64,000 bases of DNA from Geodermatophilus poikilotrophus (GTDB taxonomy: Bacteria > Actinomycetota > Actinomycetes > Mycobacteriales > Geodermatophilaceae), in assembly GCF_900111455.1 (NCBI RefSeq), contig NZ_FOIE01000004.1, forward strand, positions 1 to 64,000. Direction: 5' to 3'. The translations under genes and the position numbers were made by a program. This document shows positions 40,177-48,889 of the stretch, one piece after another (within the stretch, counting starts at the first letter, position 1; each line of letters begins with the position of its first letter). A model generated the notes under the pieces. It was not told the origin of the DNA. It saw nothing but the letters and a program-made list of their open reading frames with translations, and ran no database searches.

Positions 40177-41850
40177 TCAGGCGGCGCAGTCCAGACGGGC
40201 GGCGTCCCCGGTCCCGATGACCACGGTGATCCGGTCGACGTCACCCACCTGCGCGGCGCCGGTCAGGCCCAGCGCGTCGGCGAGCGCCGTCGCCACCGCG
40301 TCCTGGCCGTCGGGGTACAGGACGGCCGAGGTCGCGTCCTGCGTCGCGGTGACGACGCCGACCGTGCCCCCTGCCTCCACCACCCGGGCTCCGACGGCGG
40401 CCCGCGTGACGGGGTCCGCCGAGCCGTCGCGGATGTCGACCGTGCCGAGTCCCGCGACCGCCGGGGTGGTGCACCCGGGCGTCGCGACAGGCGAGGTCGT
40501 CGTGGTGGGGGGAGTGGTGACCGGTGGGGTCGTCGACGGCGGCGTCGTGGTCGGGGGAGTGGTGACCGGTGGCGTCGTGGTGGGCGGCGTCGTGGTCGGC
40601 GGAGTCGTGACCGGTGGCGTCGTCGAGGGCGGGGTCGTGGACGGCGGTGTGGTCACGGGTGGTGTGGTGACCGGCGGGGTCGTCGTCGGGGGTGTGGTGA
40701 CCGGCGGCGTCGTGGTCGGGGGTGTGGTGAGCGGCGGTGTGGTCGACGGCGGTGTGGTGACCGGCGGCGTCGTGACCGGTGGGGTCGTCGGCGGCGGCGT
40801 GGTCGACGGCGGCGTGGTCGACGGCGGCGTGGTGACCGACGAGGACGGCGACCCCGAGGCCGTCGACGGCGAGGAGGACGACGGCGCGGCGGGCGGTGGC
40901 GGGCTGGAGGCCGGCGGCACGGCGGGCGGCGGCCCCGGGTTCGCCGGCGGCTCCGACGGCGGGGGCACCGCGTCGGTCGGCACGGTGGGTGGCGGCGTCC
41001 CGGCGTACCGGGCGGCGAGGGTCAGGACCGTCGCCACGTAGGCGTCGGAGTGGTTGTACGCCAAGACGGCGCGGCGCTGCCCGGCCACGGCGGTGAGGTC
41101 CCCACCAGCGGCGCACAGGTACCGGGCCGTGGCCCGAGCCGCGTCGTGGATGTCGAAGGGGTCGCTGCTGCTGTCGCCGTCCCCGTCGCTGGCATAGCGC
41201 GCCCAGGTGGACGGGATGAACTGCATCGGACCGACGGCGCGGTCGTACGCCGGATCGCCGTCGAGGCGCCCGCCGTCGGTGTCGCGGATGACCGCAGTGC
41301 CGTTCCCGTTCAGCTGGATCCCGATGATCCGGGGCGCCGACCGGCCGTCGGTCTGCAGCACCGCCCCGGCGAAGCGGCCGTGGTCGGACTCGACCCGGCC
41401 GATGGCGGCGACCAGCGACCAGGAGATGCCACAGCCGGCCGGCGCCGCCGCGGCGGCGGAGTCGTAGGCCGCCTTGGCGACCGACGGGATCCCGCCGGCC
41501 GCCAGACCGGAGGCGGCAGCCGCCGCGCTCGACGCCGGTGACGCGGTCGTCCCGGGGACCGCGGACGGAGGAGCGGCGGACGTCGAGGAGGCGGAGGTCG
41601 GGGAGGTGGAGGTCGGTGAGGCAGGTCTGCCGGCCGGGTGGGACGACGCCTGGGACGCGACCGGCGACGGCTCCTGCGCGGTGCTCCCGGCGCCCACCGG
41701 CGAGGACGCCATCAGGGTGGCGGTGGCGATCACCACGGCCGCGCCGCGCCACAGGACCGGTCCGTGTCCCCTGGAGGGCGCCGGGACCAGCGAGGAGCGC
41801 GACCGCCGCCGGGAACGCCCCCGGACACCCGTTCCGGACTCCTCCGACAT
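40177..41850 (-). CDS. Secreted lytic transglycosylase with Thr-Pro repeats and LytR_C-like end
   Basis: This 557-residue cell-wall enzyme has four parts. Residues 1-60 are basic, then a hydrophobic anchor or signal (AAVVIATATLMASSPVGAG). Residues ~120-300 form an SLT-like lysozyme domain: AIGRVESDHGRF supplies the catalytic Glu, followed by GPMQFIPSTWARY and AVLAYNHSDAYV. Residues ~315-455 are Pro/Thr/Val repeats of the TTPPVTTPPS type, a probable wall-spanning linker. The last ~95 residues (LGTVDIRDGSADPVTRAAVG, ITVVIGTGDA) resemble the LytR C-terminal domain. ATG 41850 has GGGGACGG upstream; an alternative ATG is 15 bp earlier. The start region overlaps the end of the phosphatase gene. Confidence 0.83.
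   Translation of the reverse strand: MSEESGTGVRGRSRRRSRSSLVPAPSRGHGPVLWRGAAVVIATATLMASSPVGAGSTAQEPSPVASQASSHPAGRPASPTSTSPTSASSTSAAPPSAVPGTTASPASSAAAAASGLAAGGIPSVAKAAYDSAAAAAPAGCGISWSLVAAIGRVESDHGRFAGAVLQTDGRSAPRIIGIQLNGNGTAVIRDTDGGRLDGDPAYDRAVGPMQFIPSTWARYASDGDGDSSSDPFDIHDAARATARYLCAAGGDLTAVAGQRRAVLAYNHSDAYVATVLTLAARYAGTPPPTVPTDAVPPPSEPPANPGPPPAVPPASSPPPPAAPSSSSPSTASGSPSSSVTTPPSTTPPSTTPPPTTPPVTTPPVTTPPSTTPPLTTPPTTTPPVTTPPTTTPPVTTPPVTTPPSTTPPSTTPPVTTPPTTTPPTTTPPVTTPPTTTPPSTTPPVTTPPTTTTSPVATPGCTTPAVAGLGTVDIRDGSADPVTRAAVGARVVEAGGTVGVVTATQDATSAVLYPDGQDAVATALADALGLTGAAQVGDVDRITVVIGTGDAARLDCAA
40489..40845. repeat. Degenerate tandem repeat encoding the Thr-Pro linker
   Basis: About 24 tandem units of 15 bp, reading on the minus strand as codons for Thr-Thr-Pro-Pro-(Val/Ser/Thr). 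Third positions vary freely while the amino acids are kept, showing selection on the protein. It is prone to slippage and length change. Confidence 0.75.
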
Positions 41851-44075
41851 GGCACCGTCCCCCATGACCCGACCCGTACGCACCGCTGCTGGCCCGATCG
41901 AGTCTCTCCCGGCCGGCCGTGCTCCGCGCCCGCCAATCCGGGGGGTCCGGTGCACCAGGAGTGTGGCGGCGGATCAGGTGTCCGGGAAACCGGGCGGCGT
42001 GCGGTTCGGTCCGGCCGCGGCCCGCGCTGGTCGTGCAACCGGACGGCGACCAGCGCCACGTCGTCCTCCGGCTGCGGCGGCAGCATGCGCTCCAGCAGCC
42101 GGTCGACCAGGTCGTCGAGCGACAGGTCGTCGGCGGCGAGGTCGGTCAGCGTCACCTGCAGCCGCTGCAGGCCCTCCTCGATGGGCTGGTCGCGCGCCTC
42201 GATCAGCCCATCGGTGTAGAGCAGGACCGTCGTGCCGTACGCGAGCACGACCTCGTGCTCCTGCCGCGCGGTGTCCGGTACCACCCCCAGCAGCAGGTCC
42301 GCCTTCTCCCCGGCGAGGAGCCGCACGCCGCCGTCGGGGGCGACGACCGCGGCCGGCGGGTGCCCGGCGCTGGACCACCGCAGGCGGGTCAGTCCGCGCT
42401 CCTGGAGGTCCTCGTCCTGCTCGAGCCGCCCCGCCAGCGCGGTGGCGATGATCCCCGTCCGCAGGGTCTCCAGCACCTCGTCGGTCCGGCGCAGGACCTC
42501 GGCCGGGCCCTCGTGGTCGACGGCGGCGAGGCTGCGCAGCACCGTCCGGGCCTGCCCCATGGCCGCGGCGGCCTCGGTGTCGTGGCCGATGACGTCGCCG
42601 ATGACGAGCACCGTGGCCCCGTCCGGCTGCATGAAGGCGTCGTACCAGTCGCCGCCGACGTCGGCGGCCTCCGCCGCGGGGGTGTAGCGGACCACGATCT
42701 GCACGTGGTCCGGCTGCACGGGCCTGGTCAGCAGCGACCGCTGCAGGCCGGCGGCCAGGTCACGCTGCTGGCGGTACAGCCGCGAGTTGTCGAGGGCCAG
42801 GCCGGCGCGTCCGGCCACGTCCGTGGCGGTGTCCCGCTCGGCAGCGGTCATCGACGCGCGGTTGGAGCCGTTGAACAGGCTGAGCAGGCCGACGGTCCGG
42901 CCCCGCCCGCGCAGCGGCAGCACGACCATCGACTCCGGGGCGAGCTCGGCGACTAGGTCGCGCGCCTCACCGGGGACCAGCACGCGCTGGACGGCCGCGG
43001 TGGCTCCCGAGTGGACGGTGGCGCTCCGGCCGGTGACCAGCGCCCGGAGCAGGAAGGAGTCCTCGGTGAGGGCCGGGATGCGCCGCTCCGCATAGGCGTC
43101 GAGGGTCGCCCGCACCGCCTCGTCGGCGTGCCACCAGCCGATGTCGCGCAGGTTCCGCCGGCCACCGGCCGGCCCCTCGTCGTCGACGAGGGTGACGATG
43201 CACCAGTCGGCCAGCGCCGGGACGACCAGCTGCGCCAAGTAGGCGACCGCCCGCTCGGCGTCCATCGTCCCGGTCAGCTGCTCGGTGACCGCCGCGAGCA
43301 GCGCGCTGCGCCGGGCTGCCTCCGCCGCCACCTCCTGCGCCCGGCGTCGGTCGGTGATGTCCAGGAAGTAGAGGCCGAGCCCGCCGTTCTCCGGCACCGC
43401 CCGCACCTCCACCCAGACATCGGGCTCCCCGGGGTAGTGGGCCTCGAAGGTGACCGCCTCGCCGCTGCGCACCGCCTGCCGGTAGCGCTCCTCGAAGACG
43501 GTCCCGACGGTCGCGGGGAAGGCCTCCCACAGGCTGCGGCCGAGCAGTTCGTCGCGGGAGCGGCCGGTGAGGCGCTCGGCCCGGGCGTTGACGTAGCTGA
43601 CGCGCCAGTCGGCGCCCGTGGCGAGGTAGCCGATGGCGAGGGACTCCAGCGCGGCACGGATGCGCTCGCTGCTCTCCCGCTCGGCCGTCACGTCGTGGGT
43701 CGCGCCCACCAGGCGGAGCGGGTTGCCGGCCGCATCGGTGATCATCTGCCCGCGCGCGGACAGGTGCCGCGTGCTGCCGTCGGGGAGCGGCACGCGGTAC
43801 CCGGTGGTGTACTCGCCGGCGCCTGCCAGCGCGGCCTCCACGTCGGCGGCCACCCGGGGCACGTCGTCGGGGTGGATGTGCCGGTAGGCCTCGGCCAGCT
43901 CGCCGCTGAAGCCCTCGGGTGCCACACCGAGCAGCTCGAACATCCGGCGGTTCCAGGTGAGCCTGCCGGTGGCGACGTCCACCTCGAACGTCCCGATCCC
44001 GGCGGCGTCCACCGACAGGGCGAGCACCGCCCGCGCGGCGTCGTCGCCGTCGGCCGCCGTCCCCGTGCCCGCCAC
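41730..44075 (-). CDS. PAS-PAS-GAF-SpoIIE serine phosphatase
   Basis: This 781-residue signalling phosphatase, typical of RsbU-like control of stress sigma factors, has PAS 1 at about 15-120 (TGRLTWNRRMFELLG), PAS 2 at about 125-250 (YVNARAERLTGRSRDELLGR), GAF at about 265-440 and a SpoIIE/PP2C domain at about 460-670. Metal residues lie in DVGGDWYDAF, VLVIGDVIGHDTEAAAAMGQ, SSAGHPPAAVV, TDGLIEARD and QPEDDVALVAVRL. A GGGAGGAG RBS precedes two in-frame GTGs (44081, 44075); 44075 has better spacing. The last ~85 residues beyond VALVAVRL are unrelated to the family and overlap the transglycosylase start by 121 bp, suggesting a lost stop codon. Confidence 0.88.
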   Translation of the reverse strand: MAGTGTAADGDDAARAVLALSVDAAGIGTFEVDVATGRLTWNRRMFELLGVAPEGFSGELAEAYRHIHPDDVPRVAADVEAALAGAGEYTTGYRVPLPDGSTRHLSARGQMITDAAGNPLRLVGATHDVTAERESSERIRAALESLAIGYLATGADWRVSYVNARAERLTGRSRDELLGRSLWEAFPATVGTVFEERYRQAVRSGEAVTFEAHYPGEPDVWVEVRAVPENGGLGLYFLDITDRRRAQEVAAEAARRSALLAAVTEQLTGTMDAERAVAYLAQLVVPALADWCIVTLVDDEGPAGGRRNLRDIGWWHADEAVRATLDAYAERRIPALTEDSFLLRALVTGRSATVHSGATAAVQRVLVPGEARDLVAELAPESMVVLPLRGRGRTVGLLSLFNGSNRASMTAAERDTATDVAGRAGLALDNSRLYRQQRDLAAGLQRSLLTRPVQPDHVQIVVRYTPAAEAADVGGDWYDAFMQPDGATVLVIGDVIGHDTEAAAAMGQARTVLRSLAAVDHEGPAEVLRRTDEVLETLRTGIIATALAGRLEQDEDLQERGLTRLRWSSAGHPPAAVVAPDGGVRLLAGEKADLLLGVVPDTARQEHEVVLAYGTTVLLYTDGLIEARDQPIEEGLQRLQVTLTDLAADDLSLDDLVDRLLERMLPPQPEDDVALVAVRLHDQRGPRPDRTARRPVSRTPDPPPHSWCTGPPGLAGAEHGRPGETRSGQQRCVRVGSWGTVPCRRSPERVSGGVPGGGRAPRWSRRPPGDTDRSCGAARPW

Positions 44076-44287
44076 GTCCACGCTCCTCCCGGCGGGCAGC
44101 CCGTCGCCGTCCACGCCCGCCGACCATTGTGGACGGCTGTCGGGGGAACGGCTCCACAGCCCTCGAGCCGCGCAGGTGGCCCGCGGCGGTGCGCCGTCCA
44201 CCCCGTCGGGGTGACGTCTGTGTTGCACGGCTGGATCCCGGGTCCGTCGGTGCCGACCGTCCAGGCAACCGATGGAAGGAGCTCGTC

Positions 44288-44452
44288 ATGCGGAACATGG
44301 CGTGCAGGGCCGTGGCCCAGGCCTCGCTGGTCGCGACGACGGCCTCGCTGGACGACGAGCAGCCGTGGCCGCTGCTGCTGGTGGCCGGCTGGCTGACCAC
44401 CGCGTCGGACCTGGTGCAGCAGGCCGACGCCCTGGAGGCCGTCCTCGTCTGA
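44288..44452 (+). CDS. Small hypothetical protein
   Basis: This 54-residue protein has an excellent RBS (GGAAGGAG, 6 nt before ATG 44288). It reads as two helices: a start MRNMACRAVAQASLVATTAS, an acidic DDEQP turn, then PLLLVAGWLTTASDLVQQAD. No family is known to me. It is preceded by 212 bp of non-coding DNA shared with the divergent phosphatase gene. It is too hydrophilic for a simple membrane protein, and amphipathic binding is possible. Confidence 0.6.
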   Translation: MRNMACRAVAQASLVATTASLDDEQPWPLLLVAGWLTTASDLVQQADALEAVLV

Positions 44453-44530
44453 CGCCCCGCTGCGGGGAGCGGCGTGCGCCTCGGTGACCATGGGAGCCGT
44501 GCGCGACGTCCCGGCCCCCGCACCCGGTCC

Positions 44531-45109
44531 GTGACGGACGTCCCCGCCGCTGCCCGTCGTCTCGACGCGGCGCTCGAGTGGGCGCCGACCGGGCGGCGCG
44601 CGGTGCCGGTGCTCGTGGTGCTGGTCGTCCTCGCCGGCCTCGTCGGCGTCGGCACCGTCGCACTGCTGCTGCTGCTCGGCCTGTCCGCCGGTGTGCACGA
44701 CCCCGCCGGTGGGCGCGCCGTCATCGTGCTGACCGCGCTGGCCCACCTCGCCGTCGCGCTGCCGCTCGGTGTCCTGGTCGGACTGCGGTGGCAGCGGCCG
44801 ACCGCGGCCTGGCTCGGCGCCGGCCGCCGTCCCGCTCGGGCGGAGGCCGCCCACGCGTTGCGGCTGCCCGTCGCGCCCGGACTGACGCACCGTCGGTCGG
44901 CGCCCGCTGGGCGCACCCGGCGCCGTCCGGTCAGTACGCCGCGGCGACGTGCCCGCCCGGCGGGTGCGACCGGACGACGACGAGCACGTCCTCGGTCTCC
45001 AGCGTGCCGATCAGCGGGTCGTCGAAGCGCAGCGTGCGCCCGCCGCGGGTCACCGACAGCACGACGTCGCGCAGCTGCCGCGGACCCAGGCCGACCTCGC
45101 CGGCCGTGA
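44531..45109 (+). CDS. Possible two-helix membrane protein
   Basis: From GTG 44531 the frame encodes a short polar N-terminus and two clear transmembrane helices (VPVLVVLVVLAGLVGVGTVA and VIVLTALAHLAVALPLGVLV). After residue ~110 it becomes Arg/Pro rich and is antisense to the 3' end of the K+ channel gene for 179 bp. The hydrophobic half is convincing; the true end may be different. No family is recognised. Confidence 0.45.
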   Translation: MTDVPAAARRLDAALEWAPTGRRAVPVLVVLVVLAGLVGVGTVALLLLLGLSAGVHDPAGGRAVIVLTALAHLAVALPLGVLVGLRWQRPTAAWLGAGRRPARAEAAHALRLPVAPGLTHRRSAPAGRTRRRPVSTPRRRARPAGATGRRRARPRSPACRSAGRRSAACARRGSPTARRRAAAADPGRPRRP

Positions 45110-45962
45110 CCCGCCGCTGGTGCAGGTCGAGGCCCTGGCCGCCGGTGACGAGGTCCTCCACGGTGGCCACGACGCGCGGCGCGTCGGTGGACAGACCCAG
45201 CAACCGGCCCGCGGTGGCCGACGTGGTGATGACGGTGTCGGCGCCCGACTGGCGCAGCAGCTGGGCGTTCTCCTCCTCCCGCACGGAGGTGGTGATCGGC
45301 ACGCTGGGGTTGAGCTGCCGGACCGTCAGCGTGATCAGCACCGACGCGTCGTCCCGGTTGGCGGCGACGATGACCGCGCGGGCGCGCTCGACGTGCGCCC
45401 GGCGGAGGACGTCGGTGCGGCTCGCGTCGCCGATGATCCCGTGCAACCCCACCGAGTTGGCCTCGTCGATGGCCCGCGGCTCGGGGTCGACGACGACGAT
45501 CTGCTCCAGCGGGGTGCCGCTGGACTGCAGGGAGCGGATGGCGCTGCGGCCCTTGGTGCCGTAGCCGCACACGATGACGTGCTGGCGCACGCGGGACCTC
45601 CAACGACGGATGCGGAACTCCTCGCGGGTGCGCGCGGTCAGCGCCTCGAGGGTGGTTCCGATGAGGACGATCAGGAACAGGATGCGCAGCGGCGTGATGA
45701 CCAGGATGTTGACGATGCGGGCGCCCTCGGTGACGGGCGTGATGTCGCCGTACCCGGTCGTCGAGAGCGTGACCGTCGAGTAGTAGATGGCGTCGACCAG
45801 GCCGATGCCCACCTGGTCGCCGTCCCGGTAGGAGTCGCGGTCGAGCCAGACGATGAACACGGTGAAGGCCAGGACCAGCGCCGCGATCACCACCCGGCGC
45901 CAGACCTGGCGGAACGGGGAGAGCTCCTCGTGCGCGATCCGCACACCGGAGTGCTCGCTCAT
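44931..45962 (-). CDS. Potassium channel with RCK/TrkA-N domain
   Basis: This 343-residue two-transmembrane K+ channel has helix 1 (VVIAALVLAFTVFIVWL), a pore helix, the selectivity filter STTGYGD (about residue 75) and helix 2 (IVNILVITPLRILFLIVLIG). Cytoplasmic TrkA-N/RCK domain: HVIVCGYGTKGRSAIRSL with the nucleotide-binding Gly pattern, VVVDPEPRAID, GDASRTDVLRRA and ARAVIVAANRDD; a TrkA-C-like end follows. It should gate K+ flow by ligand or nucleotide binding. ATG 45962 is preferred; GTG 45983 would add seven residues. Confidence 0.88.
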   Translation of the reverse strand: MSEHSGVRIAHEELSPFRQVWRRVVIAALVLAFTVFIVWLDRDSYRDGDQVGIGLVDAIYYSTVTLSTTGYGDITPVTEGARIVNILVITPLRILFLIVLIGTTLEALTARTREEFRIRRWRSRVRQHVIVCGYGTKGRSAIRSLQSSGTPLEQIVVVDPEPRAIDEANSVGLHGIIGDASRTDVLRRAHVERARAVIVAANRDDASVLITLTVRQLNPSVPITTSVREEENAQLLRQSGADTVITTSATAGRLLGLSTDAPRVVATVEDLVTGGQGLDLHQRRVTAGEVGLGPRQLRDVVLSVTRGGRTLRFDDPLIGTLETEDVLVVVRSHPPGGHVAAAY

Positions 45963-46073
45963 GTCTCCCGGATCGCCGTCCACCCGCGGGACGATAGTGA
46001 GCCGCCCGGCGGCGCGCGTGCACGCCGCACCCGTCCGGGTGAGCGGACGGGTGCGGTGCCGGGGGAGGTGGGC

Positions 46074-47819
46074 TCAGCTCCCGGGAACGGCGGCCCGCTC
46101 CCGCGCGGCGAGCTCCCGCTTGAGCACCTTGCCCGCGGCCGACACCGGGATCGCGTCGATGAAGACGACGTCGCGCAGCCGCTTGTACGGCGTCACCCGT
46201 CCGTTGACCGCCGCCATGACCGACTCGGCCGTCAGCGCGGCCCCGGCGTCGTCGGCCCTGCGGACCACGTAGGCCACCGGCAGCTCCCCGGCCTCCTCGT
46301 CCGGCCGGCCGACCACGGCCGCCCCGGCGACCCCGGGGACGCCGAACAGCACCTCCTCCAGCTCGCGCGGGAAGACGTTGTAGCCCTTGTGGAGCAGCAT
46401 GTCCTTGGTGCGGTCGACGATCGCCAGGTAGCCGTCCTCGTCGAGGACGCCGACGTCACCGGTGTGGAACCAGCCCTCGGGATCGATCGCCTCGGCGGTC
46501 GCCTCCGGCCGGTGCGCGTAGCCGCGCATCACCTGCGGCCCGCGGATGCACACCTCGCCGCGCTCGCCGGCCGGCAGCGGCGCCCCACCGCCGAGCGGCT
46601 GGATGCTGATCTCGGTGTCGAAGACCGGCACGCCCACGCTGCCGGGCTTGCGCGTGCCCGAGCGGTGCACCGGGTTGCCGGTGGCCTGCATGGTGACCTC
46701 GGTCAGCCCGTACCCCTCGCCGATGACGGCGTCGGGCAGCAACGCCTGCAGCCGTCCGATGAGCGGGACCGGCAGCGGCGCCGCGCCGCTGGAGACGCTG
46801 CGGACGTGTGAGCCCAGGCCGGCGTCCTCGATGCCCGGTACCTGCAGCAGGGCGACGAAGACCGGGGCAGCCCCGCCGATGAGGGTGACCCGGTGCCGGA
46901 CGGCGTCCTCGACGTAGCGCACCGGGTCGAAGCGCCGGTGGACGACCGTCATCGTCCCGGCCATGACCATGCCGTTGAGGTAGCCGATCGCGCCCATCGC
47001 GTGGAACCACGGCGTGAGGTTGACCAGCCGTGCCTCACCCAGGGCCGTCGGGTACTCGTCCCGCCCGAGCACCTGCCGCAGGGTCACGTCGCCGGCCTCG
47101 TCCAGCTCGGGCAGCGACCCCGACGACCAGCAGGCCGACTGCAGCACGTTGGTGACGACCGCGCGGTGCGGCAGCTCGACACCCTTGCTGACCCCGGTGG
47201 TGCCGCCGGTGTAGGCCAGGTGCGCGAGGTCGGCCGCCGGGTCGACGGCGGCGTCGAGGTGCCGGTCGGTGGGGTCGCCGGCGAGCAGGTCGGCGAGGTC
47301 GACCTCCCCGGCCTCCAGCTCCAGCCGGGCGCGGAGGTCGAGGGTGTGCGCCTCCCCGGTGACCACCACGGTCCGCACGGGCGTGGCCGCCAGGGCCGGC
47401 CGCGCGAACGGCAGCACCTGGTCCCAGGTGACCAGCACGCGGGCGCCGGCGTCGGTGAGCTGCGCGGCGAGGTCGGCGGCCGGGAGCAGCGGGTTGGTGG
47501 GGGAGAAGGTCGCCCCGGCGAGCAGCACCCCGTAGTAGACCGCCGGGTACTGGCGGCAGTTCGGGAGGTGCACCGCCACGACGTCGCCGCGCCCCACCCC
47601 GGCGTCGGCCAGCCAGTTGGCGACGGCGTGCGCCCGGGCGCCGAGTTCGGTGTAGGTCAGCGGGACGTCGTGGTCGACGAACGCCGTCCGGTCGCCCCAG
47701 CGACGCACGGCGGCCCGCAGGATCGAGCCCACCGGGACCGCGGGGAAGTCCAGCGACCGCGGCAGGCCGGGCGGCCAGCTGTGCGCGGTCGGGGTGGGTG
47801 CGTCCTGCGCGTCCGTCAT
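46074..47819 (-). CDS. Acyl-CoA synthetase (AMP-dependent ligase)
   Basis: This 581-residue ANL-superfamily enzyme activates a carboxylic acid with ATP to an acyl-adenylate and then a CoA thioester. P-loop motif AYTGGTTGVSKGVELPHRA, PWFHAMGAIGYLNG, GEGYGLTEVTMQ, the hinge region DVGVLDEDGYLAIVDRTKDM, and the catalytic Lys near the C-terminus in VSAAGKVLKREL. The sequence resembles long-chain fatty acid ligases. ATG 47819 follows GGGGACGACC. It is divergent from the patatin gene, with 84 bp between starts. Confidence 0.9.
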   Translation of the reverse strand: MTDAQDAPTPTAHSWPPGLPRSLDFPAVPVGSILRAAVRRWGDRTAFVDHDVPLTYTELGARAHAVANWLADAGVGRGDVVAVHLPNCRQYPAVYYGVLLAGATFSPTNPLLPAADLAAQLTDAGARVLVTWDQVLPFARPALAATPVRTVVVTGEAHTLDLRARLELEAGEVDLADLLAGDPTDRHLDAAVDPAADLAHLAYTGGTTGVSKGVELPHRAVVTNVLQSACWSSGSLPELDEAGDVTLRQVLGRDEYPTALGEARLVNLTPWFHAMGAIGYLNGMVMAGTMTVVHRRFDPVRYVEDAVRHRVTLIGGAAPVFVALLQVPGIEDAGLGSHVRSVSSGAAPLPVPLIGRLQALLPDAVIGEGYGLTEVTMQATGNPVHRSGTRKPGSVGVPVFDTEISIQPLGGGAPLPAGERGEVCIRGPQVMRGYAHRPEATAEAIDPEGWFHTGDVGVLDEDGYLAIVDRTKDMLLHKGYNVFPRELEEVLFGVPGVAGAAVVGRPDEEAGELPVAYVVRRADDAGAALTAESVMAAVNGRVTPYKRLRDVVFIDAIPVSAAGKVLKRELAARERAAVPGS

Positions 47820-47903
47820 GCGGGTCGTCCCCTCTCCGGAGACCCACAGCGTGGCGCACGTCACTACCCGTGTCGAGGTCGGACGGTGGGTGAGGATGGC
47901 GGC

Positions 47904-48755
47904 ATGAACGGCCAGCGCACGGCCCTCGTCCTCGGCGGCGGCGGCATCACCGGCATCGCGTGGGAGGTCGGCGTGCTCGCCGGCCTGGCCGAGGCCGGCG
48001 TCGACCTCACCGGCGCCGACCTCGTGGTGGGCACCTCGGCCGGTTCGGTGGTCGGCGCGCAGGTCACCAGCGGCGCCGACCTCGAGGCGCTGTTCGCCCG
48101 CCAGCTCGAGCCGCCCACCGGCGAGCGGGCAGCCCGGATGACCCGTGCCGCGCTGGCCCGCTACGCCTGGGCGGTGCTGCGCAGCCGCGGGGACGACGCC
48201 GGGTTCCGCCGGCGGGTCGGGGCGCTGGCGCTGGCCGCCGAGCAGGCCGGGCTGACCCCGACCGAGCAGGAGCGGCTCGACGTCATCGGCTCCCGCCTCG
48301 TCAGCCGCGAGTGGCCCGACCGCGACCTGCGCGTCACCACCGTCGACGCGGGGACCGGGGAGTTCCGCGTCCTCGACCGCACCTCCGGCGTCCCGCTGGT
48401 GCACGCGGTCGCGGCCAGCTGTGCCGTCCCCGGCGTGTACCCGCCGGTGAGCATCGACGGCCGCCGCTACGTCGACGGCGGCATGCGCTCCGCGGCCAAC
48501 GCCGACCTCGCCGAGGGGTGCGACCGGGTCGTCGTCCTCGCGCCCGTCCCGCGCGGTGTCGGTCCGCTGGCCAGCGTCGACGCGCAGGTCACCGGGATGG
48601 TGGCGCGGGTCGCGGTCGTGTCCCCGGACGAGGCCGCCCGCCGCGCGATCGGCCGCAACGTGCTCGACCCCGCTGCCCGCGCGGGTTCCGCACGCGCGGG
48701 CCGGGCGCAGGCCGCCGGCGTGGCCGCGGAGGTCGCCGAGGTCTGGAAGGGCTGA
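47904..48755 (+). CDS. Patatin-like phospholipase (second)
   Basis: This 283-residue lipid acyl hydrolase has oxyanion loop ALVLGGGGITGIAWEVGVLA, nucleophile VGTSAGSVVG (Ser near residue 45) and dyad Asp VDGGMRSAANADLA (about 190). CAVPGVYPPVSI precedes the Asp, as in bacterial patatins. It is divergent from an acyl-CoA synthetase, so released fatty acids could be activated next door; that link is inference. It is distinct from the patatin at 17161-18159. Confidence 0.88.
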   Translation: MNGQRTALVLGGGGITGIAWEVGVLAGLAEAGVDLTGADLVVGTSAGSVVGAQVTSGADLEALFARQLEPPTGERAARMTRAALARYAWAVLRSRGDDAGFRRRVGALALAAEQAGLTPTEQERLDVIGSRLVSREWPDRDLRVTTVDAGTGEFRVLDRTSGVPLVHAVAASCAVPGVYPPVSIDGRRYVDGGMRSAANADLAEGCDRVVVLAPVPRGVGPLASVDAQVTGMVARVAVVSPDEAARRAIGRNVLDPAARAGSARAGRAQAAGVAAEVAEVWKG

Positions 48756-48889
48756 GCCGGGCTCCCCAGGGGACGCCGGGCCGGGGTTCACCCCGTGTTC
48801 GCGGGAGCGCTCACGTCGCGGCCACGTCGCCGGGCTGGGATCGTCCGGGCCGACGGCGAGGGTCGCCGTCCGAGCCCGGGGGAGAACCC

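Noticed and set aside
40489..40845. Possible CRISPR-like array
   Set aside because: Units are 15-bp coding repeats without spacers, translated as Thr-Pro-rich protein; no cas genes in the window.
40133..41041. A 302-residue + frame of VVxGG repeats that looks like a glycine-rich protein
   Set aside because: It is the antisense reading of the Thr-Pro repeat of the transglycosylase; codon variation favours the minus frame, which also has flanking enzyme domains.
42967..46023. A 1018-residue minus frame across the phosphatase and channel
   Set aside because: It crosses two well-supported genes in another frame; Arg/Pro/His-rich shadow.
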